From NCBI RefSeq assembly GCF_010093535.1, contig NW_022985219.1, positions 1 to 64,000 on the forward strand: 64,000 nt of DNA, given 5' to 3'. Of this stretch, positions 55,148 to 64,000 are shown piece after piece (position 1 is the stretch's first letter; every line of letters starts with the position of its first letter). The translations under genes and the position numbers were made by a program. Source of the stretch: Lindgomyces ingoldianus (Eukaryota > Ascomycota > Dothideomycetes > Pleosporales > Lindgomycetaceae). The notes below the pieces were generated by a model. It ran no database searches. It had not been told where the DNA came from and saw only the letters and a list, made by a program, of their open reading frames with translations.

Positions 55148-56336
55148 GCGTGTGAGTCCTGTTCATGTGCATTTTGCAGCTCTGCATGGCGCTGGCGCTG
55201 CCTTTCTATGTCACGATTGAATGTGAAGTCGTTTTTTGGCGTTCAGTATATGCATAGCACCTAGGATTGTAATATTGAATTTAAGCCATGTCATCCCAGA
55301 AAAGAAAAGAAATTGTCTTACCCTACCATTGGATCATATTCTCGACATTGCTGGTGCGATAAATTCCAATTAAGTCATCACCATACCAGCCAAATTCTTG
55401 CATTTACCTAAAGATCATGCCATTCCCTTCACGCATTCCCCAATTTTCACATCCCTCTTGTCGTAGAACCACGACTCAGGCCCCCTTCCACCTCCGGTAG
55501 GCAATATTGAAAACTGTTGAATGATGCACTACGACCATGGTTCACCAATCCGCCGGATCCCCAATTCAACCTTGGACACACACGGGTACACACGAGAGGC
55601 AGTTTTCACTAGAGCTTCTGAGGAGTGATCGACACGTCATGGAAATTGTGCGAGGAGTATGCGATCTAGGTGGGAGGGAGTTTGGGTCTGGTTCCTTGGG
55701 AATGAGATGGGGTAGAAACGTTTTTGAGGGAGGGGAGGAGGTGGAGACACGTTCTTCGGGGTTCGGTGGCTGGGGAATTTAGATCCGATTCACGTGGAAA
55801 TATTGGATGGCAAGTGGTGGCTACTAGAGTTCGATGTATAGTGTGATGAGGGTATTTGCAGTTGAGAGCATGTGATGGCATGTAGAGGTTGAGTGGGGGA
55901 TATTGGCGGGAGCTTGTCACTCTGAGCGCAAAAAAAGGAACCAAAAACCAAAAAAAAACACCCCACGGTTGGAAGCCGTCAAAACTTGCTAGATATCTCA
56001 AATCCGAGATGTGAGTACTTTTGAGAACAATAAGGATAACGCTACGCTTGCGGTTTATAAAGTTCCGGGTATCAAATCATGTCGCGAAGTTGGGGTATCT
56101 TAGGGAGTCATCCCACAAACCGTTGAAGGCAACAAAAAGAACCAGATAAAAGGGAGACGCTCACGATTGCTGCAAAGCAAGTGAAGCATCAAATCTGCCT
56201 GTTTTCGTGAGCCACAAACCATGAGCTGAAGGTCGGACAATGCTCATATCCAAGCACATCACCTACTTCGATATAGAACGACACGCCAGTCTCAGCCAGC
56301 TCACAGTCACCACTAAGTCTCCTCTGATAGGTCATC
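55148..56336. other. Intergenic between convergent genes
   Basis: Frames at 55537-55782 and 55666-56001 show no domain. Poly-A runs lie near 55930-55960. Nothing else is recognised. Confidence 0.4.
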
Positions 56337-58490
56337 TCAGCCTCCCATTCCCCGGAACATCTTGGAGTTGGTCCTCATTGGATCGCTGTACAGACCGTTA
56401 GCACCAACGGAGCCCGCCTGCCTCTTCCCATCCAATAGCTCTCTTTGCTCAATGCGTTCAACCAACGTTGGCATGTTTTGGCCGTCGTAGCTTTGCAGTC
56501 TCATGACCGGCCCTTGTCGCTGATCTAATTTCCCAAAAATATCTGGCGCTACGCTCTCTAGCCGCTTCTGTCGAGCCTCGGAAAATTGATCCCGTGCTCT
56601 GCAAGGCGTAGCCTTGAAAGCCACATATTCCCCCTGGGCAAGAGCTCGCTGGTCGACAGCAAAGTTAGTAGCAGAGCGGTTTGGGCCAGTGAACGCGCTC
56701 ACCGTGGGAGTCTTATTCCCGCTGGGCCAGTGAGCTCGCCGGGAGCTCGACGATGTCGTGGACATGGGTGGAAGAGGAGCATCCTCGGGGACGTACTGGA
56801 GGGCCCTGATTGATGAATTTACCGACCTAGCCTTTGATGAAGCGAGAGAGGGCGTCGGGAGGTTGGGTTGCTGCATAAATTGCCTCATTGAACCCATGCT
56901 AGTGCTGGAGGAACTTGGGAACATTTGGTCGAGGGAAGGCCGACGCATGTCAGTGGTAGATTGGCAGGAAATGCTACGAGAAGGGAATCGAGAAGGCACA
57001 GAAGAGGGTAGTGGAATCTGATCTGGTGGAGGAAAGTACCCTGAGAGATTGAAACCGGCCGAATAGAGGGTGCATGGGTCCATGGCTGTGGAGAATATTC
57101 GCGGGTCCATTGCGGGGTGATGAGGACATTGTGCAGGATAGCCATTCGGGGGGCATTCGAGACTGTAGTAACTAGAAGGCTGTGGGGACTGCCACCCTTG
57201 TGATCCAAATCCAGCTGCAGTGTACACGACTGAAGGTGATGAATACAGACTACCTCGTGGGCCATGCCCAGCTGCGCAGTGAACGCTTGGAGGTGCTGGA
57301 GATATGCAGCTTTGAGAGCCATATCTAGATATAGTGTCACGGCTGGAAACAGATGGGGCGGGAAGATAGGCAGTGCTGATGCTACCATTGGAGAGTTGTT
57401 GCTGATATGGCATGTTCCTTGCTTGCTGAGCTGCTGATGGCGAGTGCTTATGCTCAGTTGGTAAGACGTGCCGCATGAGTTTTGGAGTAACAACACGTGA
57501 TGGGTGCATTGATGAGGTTGATGGTTGAGACCTTATCGAGGGCGCTAAATGTCGAGGTCGCAATGTAGAACGTGAACTGGAGTGCACCAGGCTAGCTGGG
57601 CGGACTGGAGGAGTGGGAGGGTCCGTAGAATTGGACCAGCCACTGCCACCACCAGAACCCGATCCAGTGCCACCGGAGGAAAGCTGGCCGATGCTATTGA
57701 GTCTAAACCCTTGCATCGAAGTAGATACTGACGCCGAATGGAGGTTTGGTTGTGACGACCTCGGATACGCACCAGGAACACGGAAATTGTGGGTGAAGGA
57801 AGTGAAACGTGCTGATTTTGCGCTCCTCAACGATCTCGCGGTGGAAACGGGCCGATCGTCCGGATTAGAAGAGTTGAAATCAGTGGTATTAGTTGGGACC
57901 ATGCCCCGAGTGCGGCCCTCGTAGAGCCTTCTGAGAGCACTGCCATCGACCTGCGTCTGCTCCCACTCCTTCCTCACCTTGTCTCTCTGCTCTTCCTTCC
58001 TCTTCAGCTCCGCCACTCGTGTCGCGATAGCCATGCCAATCCTTTCACGGCACTCCGGAGGCGGAAAGCTCTCAGTCGCTTGTCTTGGAGCCAGACGAAC
58101 GTGACCTTGATCCAGAGGACAGAGCTTTTCCAGCGCTTTTCTGTCCAGTGCCAGGAAGTCGGCGCCAGTGCCCTTCCACTGTGCGACAGTCTCAAGTACC
58201 CATTGCGGCCAGAACTTGGCCACTTTGTATTCCTGTACAGTCAGGAGTTGATAAAGAAAAACCTGAACCTCGTGGTAGTCGGCGGTTTTATCGGGAAGCG
58301 TTTCCGGAGGGGTTTTATGGAGGCCTCTTACTACCTGTTTTAAGTTGTCAGGGAGGTCGAATGCTCCCGGAGATCCTGTCCCAGGAAGAGATAACGTCGT
58401 GGAGCTGCCGTTCACACTCTTTGAGGATTTGAAGACGTTAAACATGGTGAAGATGGATTGTGGGTCGGAACTGGAAAATATCGAAAACAA
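56337..58490 (-). CDS. Large, mostly disordered hypothetical protein (717 aa)
   Basis: Intronless minus-strand frame; M16 (58445) is an alternative start. Residues ~45-170 form the only folded-looking part: LKQVVRGLHKTPP, YHEVQVFLYQLLTVQEYKVA, KFWPQWVLETVAQWKGTGAD, followed by a charged helix VAELKRKEEQRDKVRKEWEQ. The remaining ~530 residues are Ser/Pro/Gly/Tyr-rich and low-complexity, with clusters such as STARSLRSAKSARF that could be phosphorylated. No signal peptide or membrane helix. I recognise no named domain; the W/Y-rich N-terminal part resembles one seen in other ascomycete hypothetical proteins. A signalling or cytoskeletal scaffold is possible but is only a guess. Confidence 0.65.
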   Translation of the reverse strand: MFSIFSSSDPQSIFTMFNVFKSSKSVNGSSTTLSLPGTGSPGAFDLPDNLKQVVRGLHKTPPETLPDKTADYHEVQVFLYQLLTVQEYKVAKFWPQWVLETVAQWKGTGADFLALDRKALEKLCPLDQGHVRLAPRQATESFPPPECRERIGMAIATRVAELKRKEEQRDKVRKEWEQTQVDGSALRRLYEGRTRGMVPTNTTDFNSSNPDDRPVSTARSLRSAKSARFTSFTHNFRVPGAYPRSSQPNLHSASVSTSMQGFRLNSIGQLSSGGTGSGSGGGSGWSNSTDPPTPPVRPASLVHSSSRSTLRPRHLAPSIRSQPSTSSMHPSRVVTPKLMRHVLPTEHKHSPSAAQQARNMPYQQQLSNGSISTAYLPAPSVSSRDTISRYGSQSCISPAPPSVHCAAGHGPRGSLYSSPSVVYTAAGFGSQGWQSPQPSSYYSLECPPNGYPAQCPHHPAMDPRIFSTAMDPCTLYSAGFNLSGYFPPPDQIPLPSSVPSRFPSRSISCQSTTDMRRPSLDQMFPSSSSTSMGSMRQFMQQPNLPTPSLASSKARSVNSSIRALQYVPEDAPLPPMSTTSSSSRRAHWPSGNKTPTVSAFTGPNRSATNFAVDQRALAQGEYVAFKATPCRARDQFSEARQKRLESVAPDIFGKLDQRQGPVMRLQSYDGQNMPTLVERIEQRELLDGKRQAGSVGANGLYSDPMRTNSKMFRGMGG

Positions 58491-59190
58491 GCTAGGGATG
58501 AGAAGACGAGATAGTAAACAAGTGACTCGAAACCCGGAGGCGCTGCGCGTATATTCAATTAAGAAGTAAGAGAACAGTGGGAGATGAGGCTGGGGTTGCT
58601 TTCCGCATGTATATACTGTTGAGAAAGACGGACATACACGTGGTGATCATGCTACCTTGCTGCACACCATTCTGTGCGAGACACTCTTTCATCTAGCGTT
58701 CCCAAGCATCGTGCAGCTTCACAGAACCTTTTAGTTCGCACGGGAGGGCGTTGCCGAACGACCCTTGGTTTAGAGCTCAGCTAGCGTCACCGTGTTCGAA
58801 AAGGGAACACCAAGCCATCGTCAGCTTCGCCCATCCCTAGGTCGGCACATGGTTGATCTCGATCGCGCCTGACGTACAATATCAATCAATAGCAAATTTG
58901 ATGTTACCTATCCTAGACGGCCAAATCCTGGACGTTTGCGTCGAGACTTTGCGCAGTCTTACTAGAATATGAGGGGATGGGAAAATAACACCACGATCCG
59001 TGCCTTCGCAATCACTCGTATCCTTTGAAGAGAGTATTGTGCCATTGGGCGATTGCTTATTCGCGAAAGCAGATGGCTTAATATATGCACACGAGTTCCA
59101 GAAAGACGACGGCGGTAATGGTCTGGCCACAACAATCGAACTTTTCCCCCAACAAGTCTAATCCATGGGCCTAGTCATGCAGGTCAAGTA
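58491..59190. other. Intergenic
   Basis: Promoter of the disordered-protein gene and 3' side of the MFS pseudogene. No gene is supported. Confidence 0.4.
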
Positions 59191-60882
59191 TCACAGTGTG
59201 TATCTGAATTGATTTTTCGTCTTGTCTGTATGATCATCTTCGTATGCGTGTTCGGAGGCTTCCATTGTGCCCGATTCGTCTCTGCGTTGGTTATCCCAGA
59301 TGCAGACAAAGCTGTATACGATCGTGAGCAGCCCAACAATGATCGATGTGATAAGCACTGCGATGAAGCCTGGAGCATAAACTGGGGCATCTTTGGGTTT
59401 GAAAAGCAAGGGTCCGACTAAATTGCCTGGATTCGAATTGAATCGTTAGCATTTCCTTCTCAAGCCTAGGCCGGGAGCTGAGCATGACCTACCGAGACAG
59501 TAACCCACAAAGATCCCAGAAGAAGTAACGGAACGCTTTGTATACCCCGCAGTGTTGGCGATTTGCAGACCCATAGTAACAGCGTAGCCTCCGCCAAATG
59601 AGGCCAGAATGTAGCAGGCAAACAGAAGACCTCCCTTGGCGCTCAGCGGGAGCTGCCAGAGCAAAATTGATGCTAGGGTGGTACCAAGTTAACATATGGC
59701 AATGAGCCATGTTCTAATCCGAGGCACTCGGTAGGCAAGATAGGGCACTCCGAGTTCGATGCTGCCAATAATGACGCCTGCGGGGAGGGCCAAGAGCAGA
59801 GAGTTAAGGCTGTTAAATCCGAACCCGGAGATGATAATCGGGATAAAAGACAAAACAAGGCCGTTCGCAATCATCATCAGGAACGCGATGGTACAGATGA
59901 GCCAGAATTTTACGTCTAAAGGAGCCTCCCGGAGCTGACCAATCTTAAAGTGGGTGTTGCGGACGCCTAAATTGTTTTGCCGCATGCGAGCGACAGCAAT
60001 GTAGCGCTCACGGTCGCCGAAGCCTTTGGCATGGATCGGATCCGGTGGCATGAATAAGAGAATCACGAGCGACCAGAATACTGTGAGCACGCCAGCGACG
60101 GGGTGCATATACTGCCAGTTGTTGAGAAAGCCCCCCTTGATGTGGCCGAGACCGTAATTGATAAGCGGGGAGACTGAGGGCCTGTAAGTAGCCGTAATCT
60201 ATATTGTTGTAATAATCCATATCTTACCCGCCGAAACGTATCCTGTGCAAGAATACCAAGCCCCCATCCTCAAGGCTTGCTCGCGCTTCTTGTACCAGCC
60301 ACCAACAACAAGCATGAACATCGGGGAAATTCCAGATTCAAGGAAACCCAGGGAAAATCTCTGGGCGTAGAAACCCTGCCAATTGTGGCATACCGCTGAG
60401 CACATGAGGCAGATACCCCAAAATAACACGATACCGGCTGCAACTCTTTCAATGACCCAATGCTGTGCCATGAGAATGGCAGGGTACGAGCCCACGATAA
60501 AGCCAAGATAGAATATGCTGGCTGGAAGGGAATAGCGATTGCCCACGCTGAGCCGTAGATCATCTCACAGACCGAAGATAACTTTTTCTCTGGTCAGTAT
60601 GGGTGATCATGTCTAGTAAAAAATCAATAACTTGGGGAACAAGGGCCGTACAGCTTGAGACAACATTGCCTTATCGTAGTATTGAAGGCCATAAGTAATA
60701 CACAGAATCGACACTAGCTTTCGGTCTATTCTTCGAACTAACTTCTTTTCTTCTTCTGCTGTCGAGGTCTCATTGCCTGCATATCGGGTGAGAATCTTGA
60801 TCGCTTCATCTTGATGAACTGTGTCAACAGTTGTGTTGTGCTTTAGTCCTTCAAGTGTCCTCAGCTTAGTGATATGATACAC
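59191..60882 (-). pseudogene. DAL5-type MFS transporter, decayed
   Basis: Coding similarity runs through 60652-60882, about 60228-60578, 59493-60173 and 59191-59426, with good introns at the last two joins. It contains QYYDKAMLSQA (helix 1), GNRYSLPASIFYLGFIVGS, QRFSLGFLESGISPMFM, SPLINYGLGHIKGG, GFGFNSLNSLLLALP, LQIANTAGYTKRSV and GPLLFKPKDAP, the signature series of the anion:cation symporter family (allantoate, nicotinate, pantothenate transporters). Lesions: no in-frame ATG at the start, a first splice junction that cannot keep frame, TGA at 60565-60567 where the family has Arg (CGA), and TAA at 59689-59691 where CAA (Gln) would fit. Both stops are one C-to-T step from sense. The rest is well preserved, so inactivation looks recent, unless the base calls are wrong. 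Confidence 0.75.
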
Positions 60883-62130
60883 TTAGAATAGACCTGATTG
60901 AGAGTAAAAATGTGTACGGCGGCTGGAGAATGAGGGCGTAGGCAGGGATCGAAGGAGGATTCCAAGCCAGTATAAAGGCTCGACAGACTCACTATATGCG
61001 ATTGATAGGCGTCCCAACCCTGCGCAGACCGAGACTTCGCTCGCGATAGGGGATGGGGCTAAGCCTGAGGTATTCTATTAGATGCGGGAAAATATAGTAT
61101 CAGAAAGTGCTCTTGTGGGGAGCAGAAGCAGATGGTTGTTAAAGCTGGGTTGTGCAAGAGTCTTGACTTGAAATCCCTGACTCGGTGCAGCAGTTCTGCA
61201 AGCATTCGAGAGGCTCGATACTAGCAGTTCGAATGACGAAATTCCGCTCTAACTCAGTATATGTAGTGTTCCAGCCTCTATTATTCTTAAGCCGCCAGCC
61301 ACGGCATTTCGGAAGGCCACCTGAAGAGGAGATGACATTGAGGACAAAGGAGGTGTTGCGACGTCATCCGCAAACCACATCAGTCATAATTGCCGAGTAC
61401 CCACAACTCCAAGGAGCGGTTTCCGAACTTCGAGCAGCGCCTAGACCAGTAAAAATAACGTTAGAAGGGTCCAGTGGCATATCAGAGGATAAAGTACCTG
61501 ATCGAAGCAGGTTAGAAGAAGCGCGGTTGGTGCACGGTATCAGGCACGTGGGGACGCATTGAGGAGCTGGCTCATCTATGACGGACATCGCATCATCAAC
61601 ATCGACCTGCTGCCTTTCCAGCAAGGTCCCATCACAACTTCCAAGACTGTGAGTTGCCAAATCCTCACATATCTCAAGATTTCGCAGGATACCTTCGGAG
61701 ATGCAGCAACTTTAGAGCGACTAACAATGTTCGGGCTGACTCATATTTATCATCCTCCTATCTGGCTAATTAGCTTCCTTAACTCTACAAACTCTCCCTA
61801 AAGTACCTGCGATTGAGAGACACGGAGCGTCACCATGATATACTGCGCATACATGCAGATTGGAGTAGAGGGTATACCGAGCTGATGGCTTGGTAAGTCG
61901 TTAACAGACTTAGTTCTTATGGCATCCACAATAGGAGACAAGAACAAGAGACTCGGGCGCGGAGGTTGGCAAGATTTTTACATCATATTCTGATAGGAAT
62001 GGTAATTGAAGAAAGAAGAAATTAATGAGGAGAAACCAGGTACAACGTTTGCACCATTTCGTCGTTGCGAAGACCCAGCTATCGCTGCGAAGCTGCCCGT
62101 TTCCTCTTCGCCCCACATGAACACCCACAT
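60883..62130. other. Intergenic
   Basis: Plus frames at 61185-61562 and 61559-61801 have no domain. No RNA gene or repeat is seen. Confidence 0.4.
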
Positions 62131-62792
62131 TTAACATCCAACAGGAAGTGCCTTAACACTGGTCGCAGTCTTTGCCAATGCAACCTCGGCCGCCCTGCGT
62201 CGCGTCAACCCTGCGAGCACCTTTCCGCCAGCCTTGTTCCACTTGGGGAGCTCTTGCGCGATAACCGTGTTGGCCGCTTCTCCATTGTTAAGACGCTTAA
62301 TTAGGGTCGAAGACTTGACATTTCCATTGCCGACGTTGAATGCCCAGGACACTAGTGCACCATATTGGTTTGCATTAAGGACAACTGATGACGCCGTGTC
62401 GAGCGTGATGGCTTGCTGGTGAGACTGGTTGGGGGTCAGCATCATCAATCCTCCAGCCCACAATGTTCACGTGACAAATAGACCTGCGGGTTCTTCAACA
62501 GGTGCCATACCTTGAGATCGCTCATCAATAGCTTTGTAGCTGTCGTCGTTGTCAATGGGAACGAGTATGGGACCTCCGAACAGCCTTTGGTCTGGCAGAG
62601 ATGCCCATACCCCACTGTCGGAAGGCCGATTGGATCCGGTGCGGGCTTCGCAACAAACCCCTCGAATTCTTTGATCAGCGAGACAGTCGCAGCATTGACA
62701 TTGGGGCCAACGCAAGCACGCGCTTCGATGGGAGACGCAGAGGCTGTGTAGAGGAGAGTAATGCCAAAAGTGAAGATAGCTTGGGCGTACAT
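62131..62792 (-). CDS. Secreted GH24 (phage-type) lysozyme (191 aa)
   Basis: Two exons on the minus strand: 62511-62792 and 62131-62424. The intron has a GTATGG donor and an ACCAG acceptor; the phase-0 join links SDLK to SHQQA. A signal peptide (MYAQAIFTFGITLLYTASA) is followed by the GH24 core: the catalytic Glu in LIKEFEGF, the T-x-x-Y-G-H motif in LPTVGYGHLC, then NQYGALVSWAFNVGNG and LPKWNKAGGKVLAGLTRRRA, all standard in this family. Cysteines (ACVG, HLC, GCS, terminal GC) suggest disulfides in the secreted form. The enzyme cleaves peptidoglycan beta-1,4 links, so a fungus would use it against bacteria or to feed on them. GH24 is at home in phages and bacteria; fungal copies are thought to be acquired by horizontal transfer. 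The acquired intron and signal peptide show it is established in the genome. Confidence 0.88.
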
Positions 62793-64000
62793 GTTGGAAG
62801 AAGTTGAGTAGTATTTTAAATGAGTGTATTCTCTTCTTGATCAATGGATAGGAGCTTGTCGTACTTTTACATCACCACCATATTCTCTTTATATACACTT
62901 CCATCTTAGAGTATTTCGCAGATTCTTTTCGTATATCGCATTCTGCATCCATCAACCTATCCGCCTTTCCGGTCAATTCAAACCCCTATGCGGAAGGTAT
63001 ATTAACGCGCCCCACGTTCACGAACATTTCCCATTCCCTTTTATTTCCCACCAGACCCCAAACCATGATCCCCGGCAATACGAATGACCTCAAAGCACTC
63101 AGCTCCGGGATTAACTCTCCAGCCACATGCATCATTTGCCCTCCCGCACAATTACGATCCTGCGGCGCAGTCTCGTATTCTCCGGACTTGGTGCCATGTG
63201 CCTGAGGACTTCGTGTTTCGATGTTTCGGTGTGCATAGTGGCGTGTTTCAATTCTGGGGTTAGATCGTGATCTGCGGCGGGCGTAGCGCATCATGCAGGG
63301 CTAGACAGGGGTCAGCGAGCCGCAACGACAGATGCCATTGCGGTCAGAGGACTGCTGGTTTGCGGGAGAGGTCTCGGGGTTCTATTCTCAGTGTCGCGGA
63401 TTTAGAGTTGAGGGTAAAGATTTTGATCTGTTCGATCGATTACAGTTCTTGGTTGGCGTCATCAAATCCAAGGTGCAGGATCGGAGAAGATGGGGTGAAG
63501 AGGGGCTGCCTCGGCCGCAATTACGTTTGTGCAAGGGAGGTGGACGTCGCCAGCTGAGAACCCCGATCTTCGCAAAGTCGAGATGTACGGATACGAAAAC
63601 CTGGCCGGGCGGGTATGTCCAAACTCCACAAGAGTTTCATATAGCCCGAGCGACCAACTGGCAAGAGAGTATCTCGTGCAACTACCTCCACAATCATACC
63701 CCACGCCGTTCATGTTTCCCTCTCTAATTGGTATCGCCGTGGGTGGAATTCACTGACCCTATCTGGCTGTTATCCCATACGCAAACCCCGAAACCAATAC
63801 ACCCTCCTCGGCGGTTATTCTCTCAACCAATTCTAGCAAGAGATCTTTGCCTTTGTTCTAATTCATTATCCTAGAGCCTGATATTTGCAATGGCACTCAA
63901 GGGGGAAAATATTGGTACAGAAAGCTCTCGCCGTGATATGAAGTGAGGGAGACTGGTGGTGGCTGAGGTCAACAGCGGGAAGTAGCGAGGACAGGGCGCA
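62793..64000. other. Intergenic to window end
   Basis: Promoter of the lysozyme gene on the left. Frames at 62986-63294 and 63332-63727 have no domain or signal. Nothing else is recognised. Confidence 0.4.

Noticed and set aside
59670..59695. A tiny intron that would remove the TAA in the MFS gene
   Set aside because: The only GT...AG span is 21 nt, far below the size of any fungal intron seen here, so a nonsense codon is the better reading.
63332..63727. 131-codon plus-strand frame near the window end
   Set aside because: Arg/Gly/Cys mix without domain, two other frames open over the same bases.
1..64000. tRNA, rRNA or CRISPR loci
   Set aside because: I saw no tRNA-like T-arm/anticodon-arm pairs, no rRNA-like block, and no regularly spaced repeats. 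CRISPR is not expected in a fungal nucleus.

Overview
The window looks like nuclear DNA of a filamentous ascomycete (Pezizomycotina; a Leotiomycetes/Helotiales-type fungus is my inference from gene content, not proven). Genes carry short 45-190 nt introns with GT(A/G)-type donors, CTAA/CTGAC-like branch sites and YAG acceptors. The families seen (CFEM, cutinase, GH24 lysozyme, PLC-like GPI protein, AIM9-like kinases, GNATs, DAL5-type MFS) are typical of such fungi. Several stretches are extremely AT-rich and TpA-rich, and broken genes carry stop codons that C-to-T changes would explain, as repeat-induced point mutation (RIP) produces.

Layout. 1-3.8 kb is a repeat island. It holds an AT-rich block, a 3' remnant of a DUF3435 tyrosine recombinase (the family that includes Starship captains), and a TIR-bounded relic with internal 161-bp tandem repeats into which a solo LTR has inserted (perfect 5-bp target duplication). 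4-13 kb is gene-poor, with two members (A, B) of an unnamed protein family. 13-18 kb is a compact block: NatD-type histone acetyltransferase and a LYR-motif protein read divergently, followed by a flavin monooxygenase fused to a DUF6314-like domain. 19-30 kb has a cysteine-rich secreted protein, a large disordered membrane protein, an AIM9-like phosphotransferase and a small ORF broken by one TAG. 31-40 kb has a single-pass surface protein, a mitochondrial coiled-coil protein, a RIP-like F-box pseudogene beside an AT-rich patch, and a PLC-like GPI protein. 40.5-42.1 kb has family members C and D side by side. 44-55 kb has a CFEM membrane protein, two GNAT acetyltransferases flanking an amino-acid permease, and a cutinase. 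56-63 kb has a disordered protein, a decayed MFS transporter and a secreted GH24 lysozyme.

How things fit. The secreted or surface proteins (CFEM, cutinase, PLC-like, GH24, Cys-rich protein) suit a fungus living on plant material among bacteria. There is no operon-like pathway. The best candidate for something undescribed is the four-member family (7.6, 11.1, 40.5 and 41.4 kb), which shares a roughly 95-residue domain (PP-x-H ... W-V-V-G ... S-E-L-R ... G-L-P ... W-L-C-G-D) that I cannot assign to any named family. Exon joins were chosen by eye from splice signals, reading frame and family similarity; no alignment or search was run.
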